From Dokdonella immobilis (lineage in GTDB: Bacteria > Pseudomonadota > Gammaproteobacteria > Xanthomonadales > Rhodanobacteraceae): DNA of 64,000 nt. The stretch is taken from NCBI RefSeq assembly GCF_900115085.1, contig NZ_FOVF01000027.1, positions 2,103 to 66,102 on the forward strand, read 5' to 3'. A model generated the notes under the pieces. That model saw only the letters and a list, made by a program, of their open reading frames with translations. It did no database searches and had not been told where the DNA came from. The translations under genes were made by a program, and so were the position numbers. Below, piece after piece: positions 32,703 through 42,080 of this stretch; positions within the stretch are counted from its first letter, which is position 1, and each line of letters begins with the position of its first letter.

Positions 32703-33935
32703 ATGACCGCAGTCGAGGTCAGCGAAGGCGAAATCCGGCGTCGACAGGACCGACGTCTGAAGACTCGCGTCTTCGATACCTATGCGCGCTCCTCGGTCGG
32801 TGGATTTCTTTATCTTATCGCGTGGTTTCCACTGGCAATCGCCACGCACCTGCATGTCCGCCACCCCTGGATCGTGCTTGCGCTGACCGTGCTGTTCGTG
32901 ATCGCAGCGGTCCTGCGCAGGCTGACCCGACCCTCGCGGGATGATCCAGAAGCGCAGATGCGGTGGATCAACCGATATGCCTGCATCGCCCTTTCGAGTA
33001 TCGCGATCTGGGCCGGTATCCAGGTCTGGGTCCTCGCCGACCCGCTCGTGCCGCCGCTGGTCAAGAGTGCGTCGTTGTTCGGAACGATTGCATTTTCCAC
33101 GGTGCTGGTTCACCTCTATACCAGCATCCTGCGTTTGACCGTGATCGGCATCGCCCTGTTGATCATCCCGTCCGGCCTCGTGCTCTGGTCGGACCCGCAA
33201 TTGCACATACTCGCATTGACCCTGACCCTCTATTCCGGATACCTCGGCGCCGCCGCATTCCGCTCGCGCAGCGACTACCGGCGTCGACTCGATGTCGACG
33301 AGGCGCTGGTCGAGCAGCGCGATCGCTACGAGGAACTGAGCAGGACCGATTCGCTGACCGGCTTGCGCAACCGGCGCAGTTTCAGCGAAGCATTGAACGA
33401 GCAGGTTCGCGAAGCGCAATGGCTGTCCGGGGCAGGGGTTGCGCTGGCCCTGCTCGACATCGATCATTTCAAGTCGATCAACGACCGCCATGGCCACGTC
33501 ATTGGCGACGAGGTGCTTCGCCACCTCGCCGAGCGCCTCAGGGCAGCGTTCCCCGAGCCCGACGTCGTCGTTGCCCGGACCGGCGGCGAAGAGTTCGGAC
33601 TCATCCTGCGCGACTACGACGAGATTTCGACCATGATCCGAACCGATACATTCCGCGAGGCCCTGGAAGCCGAGCCCGTCGTCTGCGCAGGCATCGCGGT
33701 GCCGGTGTCGGTCAGCATCGGCGTCGGCAGCTTCCATGCCGAACGCGACATCAACGACGATGGATTCTACGGAGCCGTCGACGTCGCCCTGTACGCGGCC
33801 AAGCAGCAGGGGCGCAATCGGGTCGTCTCGGTGAGCATGCTCGAGCCGGGCCTGATCGCGCGCCGCAGCATGGGTCGCGTGACCAAGCCAGTGCAGCCTT
33901 CGCAGGCTCGTCCAGGGATGCCCCGGGATGCTTGA
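32703..33935 (+). CDS. Membrane diguanylate cyclase (GGDEF)
   Basis: 410 residues from the ATG at 32703 (GGGGGAGA upstream). Residues about 32-188 contain six membrane helices (a simple membrane sensor region), then a short coiled linker (DVDEALVEQRDRYEELS) and a GGDEF domain from about 212. The active-site motif is GGEEF (294-298), a functional variant, with DIDHFKSIND metal and substrate residues. The RxxD inhibitory site expected 5 residues before the motif is PEPD, so product inhibition at the I-site is probably absent. It makes c-di-GMP. Its last codons overlap the HAD gene by 8 bases. Confidence 0.87.
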   Translation: MTAVEVSEGEIRRRQDRRLKTRVFDTYARSSVGGFLYLIAWFPLAIATHLHVRHPWIVLALTVLFVIAAVLRRLTRPSRDDPEAQMRWINRYACIALSSIAIWAGIQVWVLADPLVPPLVKSASLFGTIAFSTVLVHLYTSILRLTVIGIALLIIPSGLVLWSDPQLHILALTLTLYSGYLGAAAFRSRSDYRRRLDVDEALVEQRDRYEELSRTDSLTGLRNRRSFSEALNEQVREAQWLSGAGVALALLDIDHFKSINDRHGHVIGDEVLRHLAERLRAAFPEPDVVVARTGGEEFGLILRDYDEISTMIRTDTFREALEAEPVVCAGIAVPVSVSIGVGSFHAERDINDDGFYGAVDVALYAAKQQGRNRVVSVSMLEPGLIARRSMGRVTKPVQPSQARPGMPRDA

Positions 33936-34635
33936 ACTGATCGGATTCGACGGCGACGACACGCTCTGGCAAAGCCAGGACTTCTACGACGCCGCACAGG
34001 CCGAGTTCGAACGCATCGTCGGCGCCTATGTTGATCTCGCCGACGTCCGCGTCCATGAACGCCTGCTGGCGGTGGAGACCAGGAATATCCAGGCCTTCGG
34101 CTATGGGGCCAAGGGCATGACCCTGTCGATGATCGAGGCCGCCTTCGAGATCACCGGCGGGCTGATCAGTTCCGGTGACCTGCACCGCCTCGTCGGCATC
34201 GGCAAGGAAGTGCTTGCCCACCCGGTGAACCTGCTGCCGGGTATCCGCGAGGCCGTGGAAGACGTCGCGCGTCGGTATCGAATCGTCCTCATCACCAAGG
34301 GTGACCTGATCCACCAGCAGGCCAAGGTCCGCCGTTCCGATCTCGGCGATCTCTTCCATCGAATCGAGATCGTTTCGGAAAAGGACCCGGAGGCCTACGC
34401 CCGTGTCCTCGAGGAGTGCAACGTGCAGGCCGCCGCGTTCGCCATGGTCGGCAATTCGCTGCGTTCCGATATCGCACCGGTGGTCGAACTCGGTGGCTGG
34501 GGTGTCTACATGCCCTACCACTCGACCTGGTCCCTGGAGACCAATCCGGATTTTGCCGTGGACAATCCGCGCGTCGTCCAGATCAATACGGCCAGTTCGA
34601 TCCCCGCCGCGCTCGAGCGTCTTGGTACCCCGTGA
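33928..34635 (+). CDS. HAD-superfamily hydrolase
   Basis: 235 residues. Motif I is FDGDDTLW (Asp8/Asp10 as nucleophile and acid/base), motif II is LITKGD, a Lys in the KDPEAYAR region serves as motif III, and motif IV is GNSLRSDI. The cap is helical and sits between motifs I and II (C1 type), as in phosphoglycolate phosphatase-like enzymes. Cytosolic small-molecule phosphatase; the substrate is unknown. The start overlaps the diguanylate cyclase gene by 8 bases, so the two are translationally coupled, although no biochemical link is evident. Confidence 0.85.
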   Translation: MLELIGFDGDDTLWQSQDFYDAAQAEFERIVGAYVDLADVRVHERLLAVETRNIQAFGYGAKGMTLSMIEAAFEITGGLISSGDLHRLVGIGKEVLAHPVNLLPGIREAVEDVARRYRIVLITKGDLIHQQAKVRRSDLGDLFHRIEIVSEKDPEAYARVLEECNVQAAAFAMVGNSLRSDIAPVVELGGWGVYMPYHSTWSLETNPDFAVDNPRVVQINTASSIPAALERLGTP

Positions 34636-34739
34636 GCCGATGACCGGCATCGGTTTTGCCCACCATCCTTGCCTCCGGCATACCGCCGGCAGGGCTTCTG
34701 GCGAGCCCTTGCCGACGGTTCTGGCGGGGCGCCTGCCGG

Positions 34740-35018
34740 TTACGGGTGACGCGTTGTCGACGCGTACAGCGGTGCGTGCTTCGCATCGGTGACGTTGTCA
34801 TTGGAGTGGGCCCCGAGCGCCGCGACGCCCCGATGGCGGGACGGATAGGTGGCCAGTTCTTCGCGGTCGACCACGCCGTCGCGGTTGTAGTCAATCGAGG
34901 AGTACGTCATGTTGCCGACCACTCCAGGCGTCAGGTCCGACGCCTCGCTGAAGGCCATCACCGAGACGATGGCCAAGGTCACGGCGAACGCTCGATTGGC
35001 AATGCGGGGAAGCATCAT
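34740..35018 (-). CDS. Secreted EF-hand protein with one intact and one decayed loop
   Basis: 92 residues from the ATG at 35018 (GGAG 6 bases upstream). The signal peptide is about 1-27. One canonical EF-hand loop is at 43-54 (DYNRDGVVDREE), with Asp43, Asn45, Asp47, Gly48 and Glu54. The segment where the neighbouring paralogue has its second loop reads AHSNDNVTDAKH here, lacking the first Asp, the Gly and the final Glu, so it probably does not bind calcium. It lies just downstream of, and on the same strand as, the two-loop paralogue. Confidence 0.7.
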   Translation of the reverse strand: MMLPRIANRAFAVTLAIVSVMAFSEASDLTPGVVGNMTYSSIDYNRDGVVDREELATYPSRHRGVAALGAHSNDNVTDAKHAPLYASTTRHP

Positions 35019-35258
35019 TGGCGACTCCGTCGTGATGCCGCAGGATCGGCGGCTGTCGGACCTCAATCTGCCACCTGGCCTCCTGCTGGCTGGTGAACAT
35101 GGAGCTGAACGGGCCGGGCGTTCAGTAAGATGTCACGAAGCTGGCCCGGCGCGCAGGACACGCGCTCGCGGTTGGGCAGGCCTGGCAAGCGACCTCGCCG
35201 CATGCCCGGTCCGCAGGCGGCGGGTCGAGCTTGCGCGTCGACCCGCCACCGTTCCGGA

Positions 35259-35549
35259 TCAGTGCTTGTCGTCCTTGCGCATGTCGTGATCCATGCTCAT
35301 CCACGACACGTATTCGTCCTTCGAAAGCTTGCCGTCGCTGTTGGTGTCGATCCGCGCGAAGTCCTGACCCAAGGTGGGGTAGGGCACCAGTTCCTCCTTG
35401 GACAGGTAACCATCGCGATTGCTGTCGGCATCGGTCCATTCGGGTGCTGAGGCCTGGTGCCCGGACATGTCGTCCGCCGCGGCGTTTGCCGAGACTGCCG
35501 CGAAAACAAGGGTGGATGCGAGCAAGCTCATCAGATGTCGGAAGTTCAT
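35259..35549 (-). CDS. Secreted calcium-binding protein with two EF-hands
   Basis: 96 residues from the ATG at 35549; AAGGAG is 6 bases upstream. The signal peptide is about 1-24 (ending ANAAAD). Two canonical 12-residue EF-hand loops: 42-53 (DSNRDGYLSKEE) and 68-79 (DTNSDGKLSKDE), paired with short helices. The C-terminal tail is His/Asp/Met-rich (MDHDMRKDDKH). Periplasmic calcium binding is likely. It is a paralogue of the following minus-strand gene; together they look like a tandem duplication. Confidence 0.78.
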   Translation of the reverse strand: MNFRHLMSLLASTLVFAAVSANAAADDMSGHQASAPEWTDADSNRDGYLSKEELVPYPTLGQDFARIDTNSDGKLSKDEYVSWMSMDHDMRKDDKH

Positions 35550-35896
35550 TGGGGACTCCTTTTGTGAGGGGTGACGCTGCACGGTTTCAGCGCCACACGG
35601 GCAACCCTGACCCGAGCCACGTGGCTGGCCGATGAATTTCCGCGATTCGCTGATCGAGGATTCAGCGCTTCGACAGCAAGGCGGTCTTGCTCGGGAAGAC
35701 CTGGGTGTCGGGACTGCGTCGATGAGTGCCCGCTGTATGGGGAATCCACGAACCGCTGCATGACAGGATCGGTTCACGGAGCGAACTTGATCCTGTTCAT
35801 GCGCCTGAAGAGCGAAGAAGGCGCCAGCGGAAAAAGCAATTTGAGGCGGAGCGCAGGCGTCATCCCGTTACCGCAAACCCAGTGGAGAAAAGCGCA
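35550..35896. other. Intergenic region between the EF-hand and DUF3309 genes
   Basis: 347 bases holding the divergent promoters of the two-loop EF-hand gene (minus) and the DUF3309 gene (plus). Reading frames here are short and have no ribosome sites; nothing else is recognisable. Confidence 0.4.
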
Positions 35897-36055
35897 ATGA
35901 CCCTTTCAACAATACTACTGATTGTTTTCATCATCTTGCTCATCGGCGCCTTGCCGACCTGGGGCTACAGTCGAAGCTGGGGCTACGGGCCCAGTGGCGG
36001 CCTGGGCCTTGTCGTCGCCATCATCCTGATCCTGTTGCTGATGGGAAGGATCTAG
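35897..36055 (+). CDS. DUF3309 small hydrophobic membrane peptide
   Basis: 52 residues with GGAGAA upstream of the ATG. It has two membrane segments (about 4-20 and 37-50) separated by a Trp/Gly/Ser loop (LPTWGYSRSWGYGPSGGLG), the diagnostic pattern of DUF3309. Family members are widespread, small and uncharacterised inner-membrane proteins, some stress-induced. Its stop codon lies exactly at the left edge of the MITE-like element, so the element inserted at or just beyond the end of the gene. Confidence 0.82.
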   Translation: MTLSTILLIVFIILLIGALPTWGYSRSWGYGPSGGLGLVVAIILILLLMGRI

Positions 36056-36328
36056 GGAAGGTCTGAACGAATGGCGCAATCGTCATCGCGTTCAGAAGGC
36101 TAGCCACAGGTGCTGCGTGGCGACTTCAAGGCTGGTGCCTTGGCGAGTCGCGCGGTGCCTGTGGCGGGCCTTCTGCAGGTCCCCCTTGTTCCATTGAGTC
36201 GATTGCCGGGGTGGTACCTGCTTGGGTTGCGTCGACTTCAACGACCGCCCGTCTGCCTGCGTCGGCGTGCGGCGATCTGCACGCGGGCAAGTGTCGTGAC
36301 GGTTGTGCCACTCGTTCATGCCCTCCCT
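36054..36328 (+). repeat. MITE-like element, copy 2
   Basis: 275 bp with imperfect terminal inverted repeats of about 32 bp (36054-36085 and 36297-36328; AGGGAAGGTCTGAACGAATG versus AGGGAGGGCATGAACGAGTG). Its interior aligns along its length with the reverse complement of the element at 11442-11728. No transposase is encoded. The two copies have diverged and differ by short indels, so they are not recent transpositions. Confidence 0.75.
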
Positions 36329-36441
36329 GGACCCGTCCCCCGTCCTTCGCAATGTGGGAAGGCTCAGCGAGCACGGACTTCGCGCAGGGTGGGCATTCCC
36401 AATTCGGGCGTCTGCATGCAATAGCCATTCGGACGCGCATG

Positions 36442-36476
36442 AAAAAAGCCGGAGGTGCATGGCACTTCCGGCTTTT
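36442..36476 (-). terminator. Rho-independent terminator of the 91-residue gene
   Basis: An 11-bp GC-rich stem containing one G-T pair (GCCGGAGGTGC with GCACTTCCGGC), flanked by A and T runs, and a 3-base loop. Read on the minus strand it ends in a run of six T. It lies 70 bases beyond the stop of the minus-strand gene that ends at 36546. Confidence 0.75.
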
Positions 36477-36545
36477 CCATTGTTGCGCTCGGGGCAGCGA
36501 ATCGTGGCCTGGCGGGATCCAGACGCGCGTCGGGCCACCACGGTT

Positions 36546-36821
36546 TCAGGCGGCGCGGGCAACCTGTCCGGCGACGTCCTCGACGCGCTGGCGCGCATCG
36601 TCCATCGAAGGATAGAACTCCAGAGTCGGCTGGGCATCGGCGTCGCGCGAAGACCACCAGGTCAGCGCGTAGTTGCCATCCGGCCACGGCCCCGAAATGC
36701 CGGCGAATGGCACGTCGTCGATGAGGGCGACGGACAGGACGCCGTCGTAGCGGATTTCCCATCCAATGAAGGAGCCGTTGGTGTCGGCCTTGCGCGATCC
36801 GAAGCTGAAGATGCTGCCCAT
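36546..36821 (-). CDS. Small hypothetical protein
   Basis: 91 residues with a good AAGGAG site 9 bases upstream of the ATG. No signal peptide or membrane segment. Aromatic-rich and acidic (FIGWEIRYDGVLSVALIDD, GNYALTWWSS), ending in a helix with Arg/Ala (DDARQRVEDVAGQVARAA). I do not recognise the family. It has its own terminator and appears monocistronic. Confidence 0.65.
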   Translation of the reverse strand: MGSIFSFGSRKADTNGSFIGWEIRYDGVLSVALIDDVPFAGISGPWPDGNYALTWWSSRDADAQPTLEFYPSMDDARQRVEDVAGQVARAA

Positions 36822-37230
36822 GATGATGTTCTCCTTGAATGGGAAACTTGCTCTTGGTAGGTGTTGAGCAAGCCCTGTGCCAAGAACGGCCCGGTTCCAT
36901 GCGCTGATGCCCGTTGCCTGCCGGAATTGTGGGGCAGATCACAAACTTCGCACTCCAGGCTGAACACTTTCCACTAATCCAATGCTTTGCTGTGCCGCTT
37001 TGACCCTGCCTGGGCGCCGCCTGGCACGGCAATCTGGCAAGCCTGGACAAATCCCGTCGGTCGACCGCCACGGCCGGAGCAAGCGGCTTCGCCGAATCGT
37101 GTCGGAGATTGCCAAATCCGCTCCCGCGCGCTGCCGCTCGTGCCGTGCCGACGGCCGGCCGGTCGCCGCCGGCGAGGCTGTCCAGGAGAAGGGACCCGTG
37201 TCCAGGAGATGAACGCTGGCGTGAAGACAA

Positions 37231-37248
37231 GTGTTCGCAAACGGACAC
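37231..37248 (+). promoter_or_regulatory. Candidate enhancer site for the NtrC-type regulator
   Basis: GTGTTCG-CAAA-CGGACAC is an inverted repeat with one mismatch over 7-bp arms. It lies about 100-120 bases upstream of the transcription start predicted from the sigma-54 promoter, the usual distance for enhancer-binding proteins. The sigma-54-type regulator at 50361 is the natural candidate to bind it. Inference from symmetry and spacing. Confidence 0.5.
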
Positions 37249-37322
37249 ATGGAACCCAAGCTGCTCGCGTCGCTTTCGAATAAAGACCGGATATTCAGAC
37301 AGTTATCGATTCCGTGAGTGGT

Positions 37323-37337
37323 TGGCACAGCTCATGC
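37323..37337 (+). promoter_or_regulatory. Sigma-54 (-24/-12) promoter of the export operon
   Basis: TGGCACAGCTCATGC has GG and GC exactly 10 bases apart and matches TGGCAC-N5-TTGC with one substitution. The predicted transcription start (12 bases on, about 37349) is directly at the ATG at 37350, which would make the message leaderless or nearly so; either the start codon is further in or the transcript starts slightly upstream. Confidence 0.6.
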
Positions 37338-37349
37338 TGAACAGGGGGC

Positions 37350-38600
37350 ATGGATATCGCCCGCCCCGAACTCAAGATACGCAAGCGTCGTCGCCAGTGG
37401 CTGGTCGGCGGCGTCGTCCTCCTCCTCGTACTGGCCGCCGCGGCCGGTCTCATGGCGCTCGGCCCGGCCATGCCCTCGGTCGAACGCAGCAGCGTGCTGG
37501 TCGATACCGTCAAGCGCGGCGAGCTGCTGCGCGAGGTGCGCGGACCCGGCACCCTCGTGCCGAAGGAGATTCGCTGGATCGCCGCGGAAACCTCGGCCCG
37601 GGTCGAACGCGTCCTGGTCAAGCCGGGCGCCGCCGTGGAGCCGGATACGGTCATCCTCGAGCTGAGCAATCCGGAAGTCGATGACCAGCTGCTGGCGGCC
37701 AAGGCCGCCCTGACCGCGGCGCAATCCGACCTCGCCGCGCGTCGCACCGACTTGAAGTCGCGCCTGCTCGACCAGCAGGCCGCCGAGGCCCAGGCAAGAA
37801 CCGACTACGAGACGGCGCGCATGCAGGCCGAGTCGGAGAAGACCGTGGCGGAGAAGGGCATCATTCCCGCGGTGCAGTACAAGAAGAGCCTGGTCGTACT
37901 CGAGCAGCTCAAGTACCGCGTCGAGATCGAACGCCAGCGGGTCGCCGAATTCGAGCGCAACATCACCGCGCAGCTGGCCGCCGAGCAGGCGCGCCTCGAC
38001 CAGTTGGCCAACACCCGCGACTTGCGCCAGCGCCAGGCCGACGCGCTCCAGGTCCGCGCGGGCATCGCCGGCGTGCTGCAGCGCGTGCCGGTCGAGGAAG
38101 GTCAGCAGGTCGACGCCGGCGCCAATCTGGCCCGCGTCGCCCGACCGGGCGATCTGATGGCCGAGTTGCGCATCGCCGAAACCCAGGCCAAGGATGTCGT
38201 CATCGGCCAGCCGGCGCGGATCGACACCCGCAACGGCATCGTCGCCGGCAAGGTCCTGCGCGTGGATCCGGCCGTGCAGAACGGCACCGTGCAGGTCGAT
38301 GTCGAGCTCGAAGGTGCGCTGCCGGCCGGCGCCCGTCCCGATCTTTCGGTCGACGGCACGATCGAGATCGAGCGCCTGGCCGACGTGCTGTATGTCGGGC
38401 GCCCGGCATTCGGTCAACCGGAATCGGAAGTCCGCCTGTTCAAGGTGGATGCCGACAACGTGGCCAGCCGCGTGCCGGTGCAGCTGGGCCGAAGTTCGGT
38501 CAACCTGATCGAGGTGCGCAATGGCCTGCAGGTCGGCGATCGCGTGATCCTTTCCGACACCAGCGCCTACGACCAGAGCGACAAGCTTCGACTGGACTGA
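37350..38600 (+). CDS. HlyD/MacA-like periplasmic adaptor subunit
   Basis: 416 residues. A basic N-terminus and one membrane anchor (about 17-38) precede the first lipoyl half-motif (GPGTLVPKEIRWIAAE). A long alpha-helical hairpin follows (about 115-225, Ala/Gln/Glu-rich coiled coil), then the second lipoyl half, and beta-barrel and membrane-proximal domains. This is the MacA/HlyD adaptor layout. It would connect inner-membrane MacB-like permeases to an outer-membrane channel that is not encoded in the window. First gene of an operon with two ABC ATPases and four permeases, behind a sigma-54 promoter. Confidence 0.88.
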   Translation: MDIARPELKIRKRRRQWLVGGVVLLLVLAAAAGLMALGPAMPSVERSSVLVDTVKRGELLREVRGPGTLVPKEIRWIAAETSARVERVLVKPGAAVEPDTVILELSNPEVDDQLLAAKAALTAAQSDLAARRTDLKSRLLDQQAAEAQARTDYETARMQAESEKTVAEKGIIPAVQYKKSLVVLEQLKYRVEIERQRVAEFERNITAQLAAEQARLDQLANTRDLRQRQADALQVRAGIAGVLQRVPVEEGQQVDAGANLARVARPGDLMAELRIAETQAKDVVIGQPARIDTRNGIVAGKVLRVDPAVQNGTVQVDVELEGALPAGARPDLSVDGTIEIERLADVLYVGRPAFGQPESEVRLFKVDADNVASRVPVQLGRSSVNLIEVRNGLQVGDRVILSDTSAYDQSDKLRLD

Positions 38601-38631
38601 CATGAAACGGACATCAATCAATGAAGAACCA

Positions 38632-38708
38632 CTGTAGGAAGCGGCTTCAGCCGCGATGTCTATGCATCAAATGATGACAAGCATCGCGGCTGAAGCCGCT
38701 TCCTACAG
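38632..38708. repeat. REP-like palindromic pair
   Basis: A 27-bp sequence starting CTGTAGGAAGCGGCTTCAGC and its exact inverted copy (38682-38708) are separated by 23 bases, forming a large hairpin between the adaptor and ATPase genes. The motif is of the kind scattered through intergenic DNA of xanthomonads. A second copy lies at 49463-49542. Confidence 0.8.
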
Positions 38709-38752
38709 AAAGCGTGACACCACTCGCTATTTGAATCGCAGGGCCGATTGAC

Positions 38753-39541
<789 letters not shown>

Positions 39542-39578
39542 GCGCAAGGATCGAAGGCCGGCGCGGGATGCCTGCGTC

Positions 39579-41972
39579 ATGAGCTGGCTACAGGACCTGC
39601 GCTTTGCCGCGCGCAGCCTGCGCGCACATATGGGGACGACGGTCTTCGCCGTGGGCACGCTCGCCCTCGGTCTGGGCGCCGCGGTTGCGATCTACGCGAT
39701 CGTCGATGCCGTATTGCTGCGCGAACTCCCCTATCCGGACGCCGATCGCCTTGTCCAGGTCGATGAGCTGGCCGGGGATGGCCATGCGATGCGCGTCGCC
39801 TGGCCGAACTATGCCGACCTCAGCGCAGGCCTTGCCGTGATCGAAGCCGCTTCGTACTACGCTGCGGTCAGTGGGCCGCTCACACGCGGCGGCGCCATGC
39901 AGCGCGCGACAACGGTGTACGCAGGCGGAGACTTCTTCCGCGTACTCGGCGTCTCCGCGGAACTCGGTCGGACCTTCGATGCGCGGACCCGGGAGCGTGT
40001 CGTCGTGGTCTCGCACGGGCTCTGGCAGGGCCTGTTGCAAGGACGTGCCGACGTACTCGGCAGCGCGCTGTCGATCGACGGTGAGCCGGCGACGATCATC
40101 GGGGTCATGCCGCCCACGTTCGCTTTTCCGGAGAAGGCGGCAGCCTGGGTACCCTTCACGGACGACCCCGGAAGCTCGCGCTCGGCGCACAACTGGTCGA
40201 TGCTGGCTCGTCTTCGCAAGGACGCCCCGCTCGCCGAGGCGAGACTCGCCGCCTCGGCGCTTGCCGCCAGTCTGTCGCGCCAGTACGGCGAGCAGACCGA
40301 TGCGGCCGGCTTCGACCTGGTGCCGCTGCGCGATGCGCTCGCCGCACCGGTACGCCAGCCGCTGCTGCTGCTCGCCGCGGGCACTGCGTTCCTATTGCTG
40401 ATCGCGGTCACCAATGCAGCCAACCTGCTGCTCGCCCTGAATGCGTCGCGCAGCCGCGAGCTCGCCGTGCGCGCGGCCCTCGGGGCCAGCGGCCTTCGCA
40501 TTGCGCGCCAGGTCTTCCTCGAAGGATTGCTGATCGCAACAGTCGCTGGCGTGGCTGCCCTTGGCCTCGCCATGCTCTCGATACGCCTGCTCGTGCACGG
40601 CGGCGAGGTCCAGTTGCCCCGCCTGGGCGAGATCGTCGTCGGGCCGGCCGCGCTGGTGTTCGTCATGGTCGCTGCGCTGTCGATTGCCGTCGTCACGACC
40701 CTGGCCGTGCTCGGGTCGCGCCGGCGTCGTTCGACGACGCTGGCCCTGCGCGAGAGCGCCCGGGGCCAGTCGCCAGGACGGTCCCAACTCGCCTTGCGTG
40801 CCGCCCTGCTGGTCGGCCAGACCGCGCTGACGACGGCCTTGCTGGTGGGGGTCGGGCTGCTTGGGCGCAGCTTCATGGCACTGCTCGACATCGACCCAGG
40901 CTACCAGGCCGAGAGCGCCATGACCGTGCAGCTCTCGCGCCCGCGAACGCGCGATCCCGACACTGCATTCGACAATGCGCGACACTTCGAGGAAGTCATT
41001 CGCGAAGTCCAGGCATTACCCGGCGTGGAATCCGTCGGCGGGGTCAGCAGTCTGCCGCTCGACGGCGGAACGAATGGTGCGTTCTGGGATGGCGGCGTCA
41101 GCGATTTCGCGAATTCACCGAAGCCGATCGGCTACGCCGAGTTTCGCGTCGCCAGCGGCGGCTACTTCGCCGCGGCCGGCATTCCGCTGCTCGCCGGGCG
41201 CACCTTCGACGAACGCGATCGTGCCGATGGCAATCACGTCGCCCTGATCAGTGCCGCTGCCGCGCGGGCGACCTGGGGCGATGCCGATCCGATCGGTCGA
41301 CGCATCCAGTTCGGCAACATGGACGGCGACCTGCGCGCGCTGACCGTCATCGGTGTCGTTGGCGATGTGCACGAAAGCCGTCTCGATCGAGCGCCGATGG
41401 GTGCGGTCTATGTCGACCTCGAGCAGCGCCCGCTCGCCGCCGCCGACTTCAACCTGATCGTGCGCTCCAGCCTCGGACTGCCGGCTCTGGCCCCGAGCCT
41501 GCGCACACTACTGGAGAAGCATGCCGGGGAAATGCCGTACGCGCTGGCACCGCTGGCGGACCTGCGTTCCAATGCCCTGGCCGAGCGTCGGGTCAGCCTG
41601 GTCCTGCTGGCGGCCTTCGCCACGATTGCGCTGGCCCTCGCGGTCGGAGGCCTGTACGGACTCATGGCCTTTTCGGTTGGCCAGCGCCGGCACGAGTTCG
41701 CCTTGCGCCAGGCCCTCGGTGCCGATCGCGGACGGGTCGTGCGGCTCGTCCTGCGCAGCGGCTTGACGATCGGTGCCTGCGGGATACTCGCCGGCCTGGT
41801 CCTGGCCCTGGTCGGTTCGCGCCTGGCCACGAGCCAGCTCTACGGCATCGCCGGCAACGATCCACCGACCCTTGTCGGCGTCGCGGTGCTCCTGCTGGGC
41901 ACCCTGCTGCTCGCCTGCCTGCTGCCGGCGCGACGCGCCAGCGCCATTGCCCCGGGCGAAGCGCTCCAATGA
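39579..41972 (+). CDS. MacB/FtsX-type permease 1 (ADOP-like)
   Basis: 797 residues from the ATG at 39579; the longer reading starts inside the ATPase gene. Layout: one N-terminal membrane helix (TTVFAVGTLALGLGAAVAIYAIVDAVLL), a periplasmic MacB_PCD domain, three membrane helices (about 265-415), a second periplasmic domain, then three more helices ending LLGTLLLACLLPARRASAI. This duplicated FtsX architecture matches the so-called acidobacterial duplicated orphan permeases. It works with the neighbouring ATPase or ATPases; the substrate is unknown, and in this superfamily is often a peptide, lipopeptide or macrolide. Confidence 0.87.
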   Translation: MSWLQDLRFAARSLRAHMGTTVFAVGTLALGLGAAVAIYAIVDAVLLRELPYPDADRLVQVDELAGDGHAMRVAWPNYADLSAGLAVIEAASYYAAVSGPLTRGGAMQRATTVYAGGDFFRVLGVSAELGRTFDARTRERVVVVSHGLWQGLLQGRADVLGSALSIDGEPATIIGVMPPTFAFPEKAAAWVPFTDDPGSSRSAHNWSMLARLRKDAPLAEARLAASALAASLSRQYGEQTDAAGFDLVPLRDALAAPVRQPLLLLAAGTAFLLLIAVTNAANLLLALNASRSRELAVRAALGASGLRIARQVFLEGLLIATVAGVAALGLAMLSIRLLVHGGEVQLPRLGEIVVGPAALVFVMVAALSIAVVTTLAVLGSRRRRSTTLALRESARGQSPGRSQLALRAALLVGQTALTTALLVGVGLLGRSFMALLDIDPGYQAESAMTVQLSRPRTRDPDTAFDNARHFEEVIREVQALPGVESVGGVSSLPLDGGTNGAFWDGGVSDFANSPKPIGYAEFRVASGGYFAAAGIPLLAGRTFDERDRADGNHVALISAAAARATWGDADPIGRRIQFGNMDGDLRALTVIGVVGDVHESRLDRAPMGAVYVDLEQRPLAAADFNLIVRSSLGLPALAPSLRTLLEKHAGEMPYALAPLADLRSNALAERRVSLVLLAAFATIALALAVGGLYGLMAFSVGQRRHEFALRQALGADRGRVVRLVLRSGLTIGACGILAGLVLALVGSRLATSQLYGIAGNDPPTLVGVAVLLLGTLLLACLLPARRASAIAPGEALQ

Positions 41973-42080
41973 GGCGGTCGATACGCACTCCATGCGCACA
42001 CGCCATTTCCGTCCCTGGAGAATTCGCGCCGGGGCATCCGCAATCTCGCCTGCTGAAGCCGAAACATCCCGGAGACGAGC

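Larger units (their letters stand above)
36822..37349. other. Regulatory intergenic region upstream of the export operon
   Basis: 528 bases. It contains two direct copies of TGTCCAGGAGA (37180 and 37199), a near-perfect palindrome (37231-37248) and a sigma-54 promoter (37323-37337), all pointing into the adaptor gene. No credible gene is present. Confidence 0.55.

Noticed and set aside
32478-33962. N-terminal part of a 557-residue minus-strand ORF
   Set aside because: Antisense to the GGDEF gene. Only its last 62 codons (32289-32477) form a real gene, the metallothionein, with its own ribosome site.
36110-36424. Plus-strand ORF inside MITE-like copy 2 with a similar peptide in copy 1
   Set aside because: The shared residues follow from DNA similarity of the elements; no ribosome site and the frame is not preserved over the full length.
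37022-37038. Second TGGCAC box resembling a sigma-54 promoter
   Set aside because: The spacing from GG to the next GC-type element does not fit the 10-base rule and the -12 element is absent.
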